A DNA stretch of 64,000 nucleotides from Hyperoodon ampullatus (Eukaryota; Chordata; Mammalia; Artiodactyla; Ziphiidae). Below are positions 23,146 through 35,901 of this stretch, in pieces. Location: the NCBI GenBank assembly GCA_949752795.1, contig OX457056.1, positions 91,534,942 to 91,598,941 on the forward strand, given 5' to 3'. The notes below the pieces were generated by a model, which was not told the DNA's origin, searched no databases, and was given only the letters and a program-made list of their open reading frames with translations. Positions within the stretch are counted from its first letter, which is position 1, and each line of letters opens with the position of its first letter. The translations under genes and the position numbers were made by a program.

Positions 23146-25010
23146 TTTCTCTCCCCATTCTATAGCGTGCCTTTCTCAAAGAGAACAAAAGTTACAAATG
23201 TTAAATGAAACGATCACACATGAAATCAGTGATAGAAAATGTTATAGTTCTATTTATTTTATGACCACTGTTGTAGACCTCACAAAATATTCATTGCCAC
23301 AAACTAAAGATAAGCTATAACTACATGTGTTAGACAAGGGCTGGAAAAAAAGTAATAGAAATTCAAAAATTTTATTCTTTAACTGATATAGAAGTGTCTT
23401 TAAATTTCTGTTCATCTTTAAAAAATTGAAGTTGGGAATGTCAGGCAATGAATTATGGGTATGGTTGGTGTCAGACAGATTTTACAGATCATCAAATAAT
23501 GTACTCACACCAAAAGAAAAGGCCTTGGCCCTACACATTGACAAATACCTTGTATATTTATGTTTTTTTCTATTTTTATGACTACATATTATATATTTAA
23601 TATACAATATATATTGTATACAATTTAAATGGTACATTTATATATTTTTAAGTTGAAATAAAGTGTTTTAAGATTTAGAAAACAGATAAATCATGACAGC
23701 CATTAGATTGTACCCACCCCTCCTTCCTATCCAGTTACAGATTGGTTGATTTAAGATTTGATTCTCTAACTGGATTGCATGGAGGAGGGAAAAGAGGTAA
23801 AAATGGAAAGGTAAGTGTAGAGCCAGAGTGCATAGACTACTCTGGCGTGTCCAGGAGCCAGAAGACAGGAAGATAGGACACCCGGCTCCCCAGTTCCTCA
23901 TCACATAATCAGTAAAGTGTCGTCAGACACACTCAGAGACGGGGTCCTTCTCAGGAGGTCTTGAGCCTCTGAGCCTTGAGGGCTGCTTTTATCAAGGAGG
24001 GAGCTGCCGCCAAAGGTCCTGTGTGGACCCAGTGACAATCAGTGCTGGCTGAGAGAGTGATGGTGATGATAATAGCACAGACCACTGACCTGTTCCCCTT
24101 CCCTTCATCCTCCAACTGCCAGTCCACCAACCTTGCCATCCAAGTAATGTTTTGAGTACAAGGAGAGAGAGGAAATACCTCTCTGGGGTGGATGGCAGCA
24201 CATTTCCCTTGTGGCAGGTAATTTTCCTATCTGAGAAAGGGTCATCAGCAGGGAAGACTGTAGTGGATTGGTAAGGTCTGATTTTATTTTGCCTACAGCA
24301 TCTGTGGGTGATACTGGAACTCCCCTTATTCAATGGCAACAGAGCCCTGCTTTTTCCTTGGGAGCTAGGAAAATGATGAATTTCTAGTTCCCTTGTAAGT
24401 GGGAGTCTCAGCTCACAGCCAGCACTGACTGCCAGCTACCAATGTATGAAGAGTAAGTGACCATCCCTGACCAGATTGCTGCTCAAGAAATGGGATTCTC
24501 TGTGCTCTTTGACCTTTCCCAGCCAGTCCTATGTCTTACTCCAACAAATTTATTATTATAGTGACATCTGTAAGAAAAGATGAGATATCTGGAAAAATGG
24601 TAAGACACTTAATTCTAGACCAGAATTGAGGGAAAACCCTTGCTTCCCAGGCCAAACATGATGTGAGCCAAATAAAACTTTTAAATCCAGCCTTTTAGCT
24701 GAAAGTCCATAATTTTTCCTTTCCCTAAATCTTTTTTTTTTCTTTTTGGACAAGGCTCATCTGGGAGTCACCAAAGTCAAAAGATAAACAGCAAGAAGTA
24801 TTTATTAAACCATCTGAAATTCTCAAAACCCGAGAACACCTCTGAGCAATTACAATGGAGTTACATGTAAAGGTAACTTTTTCGGATTGGTCAAAATTTT
24901 CACTGTCTTAGACAAATGAATGGCTGATATATTGTTTGATATTATAGAAACCTCCCAATTACTGGCTAGGGAGGGTTGTGCACAACTTGTTAGAAGCCCA
25001 AAGGCTTAAG
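23146..25010. other. Unassigned sequence
   Basis: An AT-rich patch lies at 23560-23650 (TATA runs); the rest is mixed. The short open frames on both strands show no domain. Confidence 0.45.
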
Positions 25011-25370
25011 GGTTTGTTTGTTTGTTTTTTATAAATTTATTTATTTATTTTTGGCTGTGTTGGGTCTTTCTTGCTGTGCGTAGGCTTTTCTCTAGTTGTG
25101 GCGAGCAGGGGCTACTCATCGTCGTAGTGCGCAGGCTTCTCATTGGTGGCTTCTCTTGTTGTGGAGCACTGGCTCTAGGTGTGCAGGCTTCAGTAGTTGC
25201 GGCACACGGGTTCAGTAGTTGTGGCTCGCAGGCTCAGTAGTTGTGGTGCATGGGCTTAGTTGCTCCGTGGCATGTGGGATCTTCCCGGACCAGGGCTCAA
25301 ACCTGTGTCCCCTACATTAGCAGGCAGATTCTTAACCACTGAGCCACCAGGAAGTCCATGGTTTGCTTTC
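25011..25370 (-). mobile_element. CHR SINE (long type)
   Basis: The plus strand starts in a T/TTTA-rich tail (25028-25050), then 'ttggctgtgttgggtcttt', and passes through four 'agtagttg'-type blocks. It reaches the head 'ccactgagccaccaggaag' at about 25337-25355. 'ggtttg' at 25011 and 25360 may be the target duplication. Substitutions are frequent, so it is older than the short copies. Confidence 0.9.
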
Positions 25371-25400
25371 TGACTTGAGGTCTGAAAAGGCACTGTACAT

Positions 25401-25403
<3 letters not shown>

Positions 25404-25431
<28 letters not shown>
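25404..25431. repeat. (TG)n microsatellite
   Basis: An uninterrupted GT run, 14 units. Confidence 0.95.
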
Positions 25432-25569
25432 ATTTATGCGTGTGTGTATGACATTTCCCTTGCTGAGGCTAGCTCAAAGAAGGGTGCAGCAATCCTTTCA
25501 CAAAATCCCAGCCTATGGACAGCCAGTTGCTCATGGCTGCAAGTGCCATTGGATTTGCAGTCACTTCAT

Positions 25570-25730
25570 ACGTGGATCATGGCAACAGCACAGGACCTCC
25601 AGTCAAAAGACCTGGCTCAGCATCCTGGCTCTGCCAGTTGCAGCTGAATGACCCTGGACAAGACACTTAAACACCTTTACTCTCTCTGCCTCATCTGTAA
25701 GAAGGGTGTCTGTATTTGATGGTCTCCGGG
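25570..25730 (+). mobile_element. MIR SINE relic
   Basis: 'tcctggctctgccagttgc', 'gaatgaccctggacaagac' near 25646 and 'tgcctcatctgtaagaagg' near 25688 are in MIR order. Confidence 0.8.
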
Positions 25731-27266
25731 GTTCCTGCTGGCTGTAAGAGCTATGACCATTTGTTTGAGTCAAGTCTTTGGCATAGTGACAGACAGCTGG
25801 CTTTAGAGACCCAGTTTATCAACAGCATCTGCATAATTTACCACTTCCTTAAGTCCCAATATTTCTCAGATGCTCGCTGTTCTGTGAAATCCACAGTGCT
25901 TTCCAGCTGAAAGGGCAGGCAGAGAAGGAAAGGGGCAGAAAGTCTGGTTAAAATATTGAAAGTGAGAACTGACGGTATGAGACAACTCCATATATTGATT
26001 TTAGACAGTTTCCTCTGTCCTTGGCCACAGAAGAGCCTACTCCACTGCTTCCCTCTGTCCCACATTGACCCAGAGTGAAGCCATGAAAAGAACGCTGCGT
26101 TTTCTGGCTGCATGCTGGCTGAGGGGAGTAAAAAGTAGCTCCTTTCCACAACATATTTCCTAGCACCTCCTGACAGTGTCTCCTTCAGCTACTGAAAAAT
26201 GGAAGACCACAAACCAAAAGGCTGTTTCAGGAACCAGAGTTGAGAGAACCTGGAAAGGGACCCCAAAGGGAAGTCATTCTGGAGGGATGGCAATGGGTCC
26301 TTGAGCCAGAGTCAGCAAGGGAACCAGCAGCATCTGTGACAACACCAGGCACAAACGGAAACGATCGTTCGAGGTCTCTGAGGTCACAGACACGGGGCTC
26401 CCTAGCTGAGGGTTTGACCCTTCTCCAAGGAGAGCCTAGGAAGAGAGAGCGCTTGCTAAACGATGGCTGCCTTCCCAGGACAGCAATGCGACTTGGTCAG
26501 AGGGGAGAGATGTTGTTTTTCTTGCTGAATACCTGCTGGGTTTGTCTGTGGTCCATTCAAGTCTGCGGAACCCTCTTGGCCTTCCTGTTTTGCCCCGGAT
26601 TGCCTGTATCTTTCTTCCTGTATCCTTCTCTCAGTTCGGCTCTGGGATAGCACTTGACTTTTACAATTAGAGAACAGGAATTACTCCATTTTCCTCCCAT
26701 CTCAGGGGACAAAACTCACTGAGATGCCTTTGTGAAGTCAGAGATGCCACACAAGTCCAAATGCTCTGGTTTCTGGAGGTGGTTTGCCCTTTGCTTCTCA
26801 GCAGAAGCTTCTCTGGACAGGCTGTGAGAAGAGTGTCTTGAGGAGAATGTAGCTTTGTGAAATGTTTGCAGACATGGGCTTTTAGGTTTGGGGCTTTTCT
26901 TCCTGTGGGTTACTAGTGTACCTTGTAGCTTGTGGCCCTTTTATAGTTATTTTTTTTACACTAATAAGAGTTTTAATAAATTTGTTAAATTAATATTTTC
27001 TGGTTCAGTATTTAACACAGATACCTTAACAATACTGATAGTTGAAACAGAAAGGTCTAATTAAACTAATGTTTAATAAGTTGGTTTTTGTCCCAAACTG
27101 GATATTTCTTTATATTTCTCCAATACTTATTTATGGAATCCTTCAAGCTTTTCCTAGGATATAAACATTTTTGGAGAAATTTGTCCACCTATGGTTTCAA
27201 TCTTAGGTCAAATCCAAGCAACATTTTATTAAATTAATATTATTGGGGAGTTTTAACCTAGGTTTT
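25731..27266. other. Unassigned sequence
   Basis: 26200-26640 is GC-richer and holds overlapping open frames on both strands (for example 26240-26650) with no domain. 26940-27260 is AT-rich. No repeat is recognised. Confidence 0.45.
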
Positions 27267-27511
27267 CATGAATAAACTTTTTTGTTGTTGTTGTTTTGTT
27301 TTTTGCGGTACGCGGGCCTCTCACTGTTGTGGCCTCTCCTGTTGCGGAGCACAGGCTCCGGACGCGCAGGCTCAGCGGCCATGGCTCACGGGCCCAACCG
27401 CTATGTGGCATGTGGGATCTTCCCGGACCGGGGAACGAACCAGTGTCCCCTGCATTGGCAGGCGGACTCTCAACTACTGCGCCACCAGGGAAGCCCCATG
27501 AATAAACTTTT
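27267..27511 (-). mobile_element. CHR SINE (short type) with perfect 15-bp target duplication
   Basis: 'catgaataaactttt' occurs at 27267-27281 and 27497-27511. The body runs 27305-27496 on the minus strand, with a T/GTT-rich tail at 27282-27304. Close similarity to the copies at 28968 and 45489 points to a young insertion. Confidence 0.96.
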
Positions 27512-27584
27512 GAGCTCTCAGGAAGCTTTCGTAGGTCAGCACTTTTCAGGAGCAAAATAGGATACAAAAATACAGCTTGTTTGA

Positions 27585-28560
27585 AAAAATTCTGCCTGAT
27601 AAAACCACCACAAAGTCAGGAGACCAAAGACAAACTGTATTTACAATTCATATCACAGAGGGCTTATTTCTTTAGTATAAAGAGTTTTCCTACAAATATG
27701 TATAAGGAAGACCAACCACCAGTGGAAAATTGGGCAAGCATGTTAACAGATAATTCACAGAAACTAAAATTTTATATAACTCTTAAAATATGAAAAGATC
27801 CATTCGTTACTCATGACAAGAGAAATGTCCTTAAAACTAAAATGAGTTATATCTTTTACCAGATTGGTAAATAAGAAATTTTCGATAACACAATGTTTTT
27901 AGTGTAGGGAAATAGAGAATTGTATAGTGGGAGTAAAACTTGATAAAATCTCTAACAAGATTATATTAACAATATCTATAAATAGCATACAAATCCTTTG
28001 ACTCAACAATTTCCTTTTCCGGGAATTTAACCTAAGATATAGCCACACACATGTGAAATAATGTGTACAAGTCTGTTCATTGCAGCATTATTTTAATAGT
28101 GAAAAAATGGCAACAATGTAATTGTACAGGTCAAAAATTATTGTACTGTTTGCACATCTATAAAACTGAATATTATGCAACCATTAAAAAGGATGAGGCA
28201 GGCATATTTGTACTGAAATGAAGTTCCAAGATACATTGTGAAGTATAAAAAGCAAAGTAGAAAAGAATATGTAGAATAAACTATACAAAAATAAACAATA
28301 TATGAAATACATATTGTATAATTACATAAAGCATACATGTCTACTTGACCTGTATTCTGTCGGATGGGTCTGTGTGTGTATGTGTGTGTATTTATACGTG
28401 TATAGACTGTCTCTGAATGGATATACAAGAAATGGGTAATAGAGGAAAGAGAAAATGGGGGAAGGAGGATTGCTTTTCATTATACGTATTTTTGTATATC
28501 TTAAATTTTGTACGATAAGCAATTGTTCCCATTTAAAACTATCAGTAAAATAATTTCTAA
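27585..28560 (+). mobile_element. Old L1M LINE, ORF2 end and 3' UTR
   Basis: 'gacaaactgtatttacaat', 'ttcattgcagcattatttt' near 28076, 'attatgcaaccattaaaaa' near 28171 and the terminal 'tacgataagcaattgttcc' near 28511 follow L1 ORF2/3' UTR order in sense orientation. Many indels disrupt the frame. A TG/TA-rich patch at 28370-28400 lies within it. Confidence 0.75.
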
Positions 28561-28941
28561 AATTAATTTTTAAAAGGATAAAATACTACTTTCTCTTTCA
28601 ATATTCTGAAGTTCTTACATTTTTCTTGTGACCTCTAGAAGCAGGTGCCCCTGTCTCTTAAGCACAATTACTCAACAAACTAAAGACATCTTCATCTGAT
28701 TATTCCTTCTTAAAATAAAAGGCTTTTCAAAGTTTATTTGGCCAGCCCCTAGAGTAAATCTAGAAAAATTCCTGAGCTCTTTCTTTGCATCTGTGCCTGA
28801 TCTTTTGATTCCAAGTTCTCTTCTAGGTGGCTAAGTTTCTTTTTTCTTCAGGCAAGATTCAAGACCTCCTTGCTTTCTCTCCTTTTCTTCCAAATGGAAT
28901 AATGATTCTGTACCAGATACTATACAAGTTTCTTTACTGTC
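28561..28941. other. Unassigned sequence
   Basis: No recognised feature before the next SINE. Confidence 0.4.
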
Positions 28942-29160
28942 ATTATTATTATTATTATTATTATTTTGCGGTACGCGGGCCTCTCACCGTTGTGGCCTCT
29001 CCCGTTGCGGAGCACAGGCTCCGGACGCGCAGGCTCAGCGGCCATGGCTCACGGGCCCAGCAGCTCCGTGGCATGTGGGATCTTCCTGGACCGGGGCACG
29101 AACCCGTGTCCCCTGCATCGGCAGGCGGACTCTCAACCACTGTGCCACCAGGGAAGCCCA
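28942..29160 (-). mobile_element. CHR SINE (short type) with (ATT)n tail
   Basis: The tail at 28942-28965 has become (ATT)8. The body at 28968-29160 is near-identical to the other short copies. No clear target duplication is visible. Confidence 0.95.
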
Positions 29161-30000
29161 AGGTGGTATTTTCTTAATAAAATAAACAAGTGAATTTCTG
29201 GTTTCTTTCTGCAGCAATAGTTGAGTACGGGGAAGTTGTTTTTCTTCTGTGATAACCTCTGAAAAGCTCTTAGTAGCTCTGCACTATGCCCCATGTACAA
29301 GAGACTGGCAGTGTCATCTGTAACACAATGGTCTTCCTGTTAGTGGTCAAGCCCACACCTGCAATCTTGAGAATGTTCAATTCATTCTTTACTTCTGATT
29401 CAAGAGTTATCATCCTGTTCACAGCAGGAGGGGAACTGAGTCTGGTTTTGTTGGCCTGTCAGCCTCCCCTGTGTTCTGTCAGACCCTAGATTTTTTTTTT
29501 TTTTTCCTTTAATATGCTGTGTGACCATCCCTCCCAGTCAGCAGACAGCACCTCTTCTGGAATTTCTCTCTTTCTGCTTTTTCCCTCCCTCTACTACAGC
29601 GTCTCTGTCTTTTTTATCCCATTGTTTCCTCCTCCACTGATATTTAGCCCCTGCTCAAAGTTTTCAGTCGTTTCTTCTCTCTGGTTGGCAAGGTGGCTTC
29701 AGATTACAAGGTAGGGGACAGGAAAGGTAGAGTGCCTCAGAGTGGGCTGGGCTCTGAGTAGAGCATCGTGAAATTAATCAGTCTCCTTGGATTAGAAGAT
29801 TGAACTCCTGCTCCCCTAGCTCATGTACCTCTTTTTGCAAGTTGAGCTTCATTGCAACCACTTGCTTCTATTCCCTTAGCTTCCCCCTGACTCATCTGGG
29901 GGTGTGGACACTAATCAAGAGTGCCTTGCTAACAGCTTAGCATCTCTTACTAGGCTCTGCCCCCAACCCTTCTCTCTCAACCTCTGGGATCCTAGGTTTC
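29161..30000. other. Unassigned sequence
   Basis: A T run at 29490-29506 and a pyrimidine-rich stretch follow. No gene or family is recognised. Confidence 0.45.
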
Positions 30001-30542
30001 TGTGATTGTTAATGTTATGTGTCAACTTGATTGCACCAAGGGGTGCCTGGGTAGCTGGTTAAACATTATTTCTGGGTGTATCTCTGAGGGTGTTTCTGTT
30101 AGAGATTAGCGTTTCAACTGGTGGGCTGAGTAAAGCAGACAGCCCTCCCCAATATGGCTTTATACAATCCACTGAGGGCCTGAATAGAGCAAAAGGGTGG
30201 AGAAGGGAGGATTTGCTCCCTCTGCCTGACTGCATGAGCTGGATATTGGTCTCATCCTGCCCGCAAAGATCCTGGCTCTCAAGCCTTTGGACTTGGACTG
30301 GAATCTACACCATCAATTTTTTAGCTCTCAGACTTTCAAACTACACTGCTGGCCTTCCTGGGTCTCTAGCTTGCAGGTGGCAGATCATGGGACTACTCAG
30401 ACTCCATAATCATGTGAACCTGTAACTTCTAATCAATCAATCAATCAATCAACCAATCAATTGACAAATGATTATCTATCTATCTATCTATCTACGCATA
30501 TCCTATCGATTCTGTTTCTCTGGAAAACCCTGACTAATATGG
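30001..30542 (+). mobile_element. MLT2-like solo LTR (ERVL class)
   Basis: It begins 'tgtgattgttaatgttatg' and contains 'atgtgtcaacttgattg', 'aacattatttctgggtgta' near 30062, 'cactgagggcctgaataga' near 30171 and 'agactccataatcatgtga' near 30399. It ends 'aaaaccctgactaatat' at about 30540. This is the layout of HERVL-type LTRs. The usual polyadenylation part has grown into (AATC)n and (TATC)n tracts. No internal retroviral sequence adjoins it. Confidence 0.75.
30431..30494. repeat. (AATC)n and (TATC)n microsatellites in the LTR
   Basis: (AATC)n at about 30431-30461 and (TATC)n at 30472-30494, separated by 'gacaaatgat'. Confidence 0.9.
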
Positions 30543-31904
30543 TTTCTGTCCTGTTGCCTAGTGGGGAGCCTGGCTTTCAGCCTAGTCTTTTTGGATGGCC
30601 CCTTCACTTGGTCTAGCTATTTCACTGTCCCTGAACTCGGATAATCCTCAACCCCATACTCTGGGCTCATAGATCAGTGCTGTCCTTCCTTGTGCTTAGG
30701 CCAATAAACTATAACCCCATGTGGAACCCAGCGTTCAGACTTCCCTTTCTAGGAAGAGCGTTCAGGCATCAGGCTGGGCTTGGAGCTTTTGAAGAGCTAC
30801 TGCAGATTCAGCTTTGGGGCAGTGAGGAAGGTGGGTGCAGGGTGGGGGAAGGTTGTTTTTAAGATGCCAAGCAGGCTCTAACATGGGTGGCCTTGATGGA
30901 ATCTTCCAACTTCAAGAGTCAATAATTATGCAGTGGAGCCAGGAAGGATGGCTGGGTGGCCCCAGTGGGCAGATACCTGGGATTATGAAAGAATAGGTAC
31001 TGGGATGATGGCAGAAGGAGAAAAAACACACTTCTTTCTAGAAAAGTAGATTAGGTTTTGTTCTGTCTCCTGGGATAAGATAATGGGAAGAGACTTTAGT
31101 TATGTAACTCAAACCCAGGAAGGACCTAGAACTCCAAGCACGTCCTGATATGTACGGTCTTTCTGTGTTTTCCTTGAGAGGTAGTTATGAACTCATTGTA
31201 CCAGCAATGGAGAACTCACTTCATATTTGATCTTTGGGGAGCTCTAATTCTGAACAAATTCCTTTATATATTGTATCAAATCCGTCTTCTCAGTTATTAT
31301 TAATTTTCTTAGGTGTGGATAATGGTCGTGTGGTTATGTAGGAGAAAGGCCTTATTACTGGAGATGCATTTTAAAAATAAGGGTGAAGTATTATGATATC
31401 TGCAACTAACTTTAAAATGGTTCAGGAAAAATAGCATATATGCTTATATATAGTAAATAAAATAAATATGACAAAAAGTTAATTGTTGAAAGGAATAGGT
31501 ATAGAGGTGTTCATTTTACTATTCTCTCAACTTTTCTCTATATTTGAAATAATAAAGGACTAGGGGAAAAGTCAGTCTTCCAGTAATTTCTACCACTAGT
31601 CCTTATTGTCTCCTCTGGATGAACATGGAACTGATTTAACTCCCTTTTCTTGTGACAGCCTTTTAAATGTTGGAAGACATTTTACACAATGGAGGCACTC
31701 TATATCTATAACTCTTATAATGAGGATTTGGGTCATCTAACCATCCTGAGACCTCAAGTGCCCCCAGAACTTCTCTGTTGAAATGTGGGCCAGCAGAACT
31801 TATGATGGAATGTGATGGGGAAAGAGCCACAAAGTCTGGGCAACAGTTTATAGCAGTTGATAGAACTCATGAACTCCTTGGATACATGGCAATTTGTAGC
31901 TGTC
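30543..31904. other. Unassigned sequence
   Basis: The left half is mixed and the region from 31260 is AT-rich. Nothing is recognised. Confidence 0.45.
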
Positions 31905-32200
31905 ATGGTTAATTGCATGGACTCTGAAGTCAGACTGCCTGGGGTGTGGCTCCCAGATCCATCACTCATCAGCTTCGTGAGCTTGAACAAATGACCACCC
32001 TGTCTGCCCATTTCTCTCATCTGAAAACTGGAGAATAGAAACAGAATCTTCTATTGGATATTGATAATAATTGACATTAATATTGCCTCCTTTGGCTATT
32101 GTATAAGATTAACAAATTGAAAAATATTTAAGGACTTAAAATATTGGCTGGCACTAGCAGCTCTCAATAAATGTTAACTATTATTGTTATTTTTTATTAT
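31905..32200 (+). mobile_element. MIR SINE relic, nearly full length
   Basis: 'tgcatggactctgaagtca' at 31914, then 'gtgagcttgaacaaatgac' near 31977 and 'tctcatctgaaaactggag' near 32013. The 3' end 'agctctcaataaatgttaa' lies near 32158. Confidence 0.8.
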
Positions 32201-34244
32201 TATTTTGTTCTGAGTTTTGTCTTTTTTTGCCACTAAACTAATCAATTCAACAAATGGTTATTGAACACCTGCTTCTTTATGTATCTGGTGATGGAGGTCC
32301 AGAGAGAAATGAGATTTTGTTATGCCCTGCAGGAGGTTACAGGCAGTAAGCAGGACCTAAAGCCAGTGGCTTCCTGGCTGGAGGGGAGGGAGGCACTGGA
32401 CCTACAGCAAGGACAAGTTCAGTCCTTCATCTTATCACCTCTTTCTGAGGGTTTAAGAGCTCCTGGATCCAGAACACTGCATTGGCCTTGGAAAAGAATA
32501 AAGAGCTCCCTCAAACTAAAGATAATGGCATGAGAAGGTAATATTTTTGAATGTTTTCCTAGAAGACAAAGAAAATGAACTTCAGCCTGATCTACCTGAT
32601 AAAACCCAAAGAATAAGTATGATTCATGTTTGCTTTTTCAAGTTCCCATATTTTACCGATTAGTTTTAAAGGTAAATAAAATCAGGAGAAACAGAAAAAA
32701 GCAAAATTAATGTGAGTCAAGGCATATACAGCTAAGTCTGGTGCAGATAAGGGAATGTTTAAGAGGAAATATTTCGTTTTGCAAAACATCATCCTTTTGA
32801 CAAGTGTTCATGGTTTGTACGTGAAATAGCTTAAATCACTGATCACACCAGCAATAAAACATGCCTGAACTTCAAGCCTTTTCATGTGTTTTAAATGGTC
32901 CTTTTTTTGGGGGTCTCTCTAAGGGAGCTAAATGAGTGAGATCAAATAATTTTAATAAGAAGAGGATTCAACAGTCCCTTGAGATACAATAGAATGCATA
33001 TGACTGCTGATATAGTAGATTCCCATCTTCAGCAATGATAAAGCAAAAAGAAATTGGAGTGGGTGCAGGCAGTGGAGAAAGGTGCTGCAGGACCACAGGT
33101 TAGGATCCTTCTGCCTTGGCTTTCTGCTAAGTGTGCTTAGTTGGTGGTTGTTTCCATTCTTTTTTGTCTTCAGTTGGTGAATGCTTCCTTTGTGCAGTAT
33201 GCCTTCCAACATTTAAAAGAAGGTCACAATAAGTCCTGTTGAGTTCTCCAGAATTTTTTAAAAAATAAAAAGATTTGAGCTGACCTCGTAGCAGTTGCAT
33301 AAACATGCTGGGAATATGGGCACAAATTAATTTGCTTGCTATGATTTTATTATTTAAGGAAAATAGACGGTGTACATTTTTCAATCCTCTTTCTCCCAAG
33401 ATGCTAACACCTTCTTACAGCTGAACTTCCTGAAAAAACATTTGTTCTAAACCAAAGGTCAGATGAGGTTCTTTAATTAGAAGTTCCAGAGAGTTCTTAT
33501 ACACAGGTCAATTCTGTAGCCGTTTAACTGGTTTAGGAAGAGCTATTGACTGCTGACTATTTTTACAGTTTTTTTTCTTTGCCTGTTTCCTTTGAAAGTA
33601 TCAGCTTTAGGAACAACTTGTAAACACACTTTAGATTATGCGAGGTCATCGTCTGTAGATCTTGCGTTTTATGTGCTTGAATGTTCAGGAAAAGGAATCA
33701 CAGTATGTTGCTATGATTCTCATTCTTATCAAATTAGAAGGAACATGTCCTTCACATAGAAATACAGTATTTCTTGGTCTTTTATAGTAAGCTGAAAAGC
33801 TTTATCTTATCCTTAACTTCCTGTTTGTGCACTGTGAATATTTTCAGCACTTGGGTTGTGGAGTCAAGAAGCCACAAAAGTTTGAGGTAGGATAAGGTGG
33901 GGAGTCTATTCTGCACCCAAGAACTTTAAAGTTTCATATAAACGGGTGTGTGGAAAACGAACATTGTCCATTGTGAGCCATTGTGACAGTGACCATTACT
34001 CAGATTTCATTTAGTAGTAAGACTGTTAGCTCACATCCATTTGGCAACATCTGGGGGATCCTGTTCCTTGAGAGAATAAATGAAAATGTAGTTCAGGTGT
34101 TGTTGTTGTCATCCCGTTTTATTCATTCAGCTAAAAATTACTGGCCATTCTCGGAGTGCCACGCGCTTTCTGGGGACTGTTTTATTCCTTTATATTTTTG
34201 CGTGGGCTGCTGTTTCTCTTCTTTGCCTTTCTAACCTCTGCTGG
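32201..34244. other. Unassigned sequence
   Basis: Two kilobases without a recognised repeat or coding region. Open frames such as 32261-32533 show no domain. Confidence 0.5.
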
Positions 34245-34520
34245 TCCTGCAAGCCCCACCCCCTCAATGACCCTCCCCTGACTCTTCCCATGTGAGTTGC
34301 CTGGCCTTTTTAAGGCTTCTCTTGAGCTCCATGCAGCCCTCTAACATATTCCTGTATCATATTTGCTGATTTCTTTGTAGCTGCACCCCCGGCTCCCAAG
34401 AGACTGTGGGATCCATGGGGCAGGGCCGGTGTCATATTCAGATTTGTGCCCCAGCGCTTGGCAGAGCGTCTGGCACATGGTAGAAGCCTAGTGAATGGTT
34501 GGTGAATGAATGCAAGCAGG
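34245..34520 (+). mobile_element. L2 LINE 3' end
   Basis: 'tgactcttcccatgtgagt' leads to 'ggcagggccggtgtcatat' near 34418, 'agcgtctggcacatggtag' near 34465 and the terminal 'ggttggtgaatgaatgcaa'. Confidence 0.75.
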
Positions 34521-34614
34521 AGTCCTGCGTTCCCTACCCTTGGGTAAACCTGAAGAAAGATGAACTAGATTTGAGATCTTACTGCATAATTAAATTACCC
34601 TGTCCAAATAATTT

Positions 34615-34755
34615 TTAAAGCTGAAAGGAAATTCAGAGATCAGCTACAGGAAATTGAGGGCTAGAGAGGTGAAGAGAGTTGGCCAAGGTCATGCAGCTGT
34701 TTAGTGGCAAACTGGGACTGAAGCCCAAGTCTCCTGCTGGCCAGGCCTAGCCCAA
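34615..34755 (-). mobile_element. MIR-type SINE relic
   Basis: 'gggctagagaggtgaagag', 'ttggccaaggtcatgcagc' near 34680 and 'ctgaagcccaagtctcctg' near 34718 are antisense MIR blocks. Confidence 0.75.
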
Positions 34756-35518
34756 ATATGGGGAAGATTAGTTGTTATTTCCTCTTAAAAATTACCCTGG
34801 AATCCAGGCAAAATGACTTAGCAACCTAAAAATGCTAATGGGGAGACAGAAAATTAAAACTGTTTACAGGAATGAATCTAACAGCAATTATTCAAAACTC
34901 TCTGGAAAGAGGAGAAGCGGAGATGGACTCACAGCTGATTTCTTCTGACAGGGTCATGGGCCTGTAAGCCAGTGTTTGCTGGCCAAACTCTTAACGAGGG
35001 TGGATGTCTGAACAGGCCCAATTTAGCATCTGTCTCTGACACAGATTTGGGTTGAAAGACATATGTCAAGTTCAAAAAAACTAATCGACGCGTTTGTATC
35101 CCTAAGTGTATCAAACAGGGGATCTGAAATGTTTCTCATTTTTAATGTTGAACAATGATTGATGTAAAGAACAAGTGATTTTTATTTTCCACCTTGTGAA
35201 TTTAGAAACCAATTCAGCCTATTTCCAGGACAAGGCCCATAAAGAAAAAAATCTGATTTTTGGATGTGTGTTGAAGTCAAAGTTGACTAATGAGTGGTTA
35301 AGCATTGGGAAGGCTTTGTGAATATTTAGCAGAAACATGGCAAATTGGTACCAGTGACTCAGAATTTACCTGCACATGTGTTTTGTTTGGATGGTTCAGT
35401 GTTTTAACATTGAAAACGGTGTCGACCTTTAAAAATAAGAAGATTTCACATGTAAAAACTTCTGGATTTCTACCTAGTTTTAGAAAGTGAGAGAATCCAG
35501 TAACACTGGATGCACTTG
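34756..35518. other. Unassigned sequence
   Basis: No recognised feature. Confidence 0.45.
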
Positions 35519-35868
35519 TATATTAGTTTTCTAATATACAAACTAGGTGTCTTAAAACAGATATCTATTCTCTCACAGTTCTGGAGGCCAGAAATCCAAC
35601 GTCAAGGTTTTGGCAGGGCCCCTCTCCCTCTGAAGTTTCTAAGGGAGAATCCTTCCTTGCCTCTTTCAGCTTCTGGTGGTTGCCAGCATTCCTTGGCTTA
35701 TGGCTGCGTAACTGGAAACTCTGCTTCTGTCTTCACATCACCATCTCTTCTTTGTGTCAAAATTCCCTCAGCCTCACTCTAGTAGGAACCTTGTCCTTGG
35801 ATTTAGAGCCCACCCAGATAATCCAGGACGATCTCATCTCAAGATCTTTAATTATATCAGCAAAGACC
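35519..35868 (-). mobile_element. MLT1-like solo LTR (MaLR), truncated
   Basis: Antisense reading: 'ctcacagttctggaggcca' near 35573, 'ttccttggcttatggctgc' near 35689, 'gcccacccagataatccag' near 35809 and 'atctcaagatctttaatta' near 35838. The LTR 5' part beyond 'agcaaagacc' is missing on the right. Confidence 0.75.
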
Positions 35869-35901
35869 TCGAGCCTGCCTGCATCCTTCATCCAAACTCT
35901 C

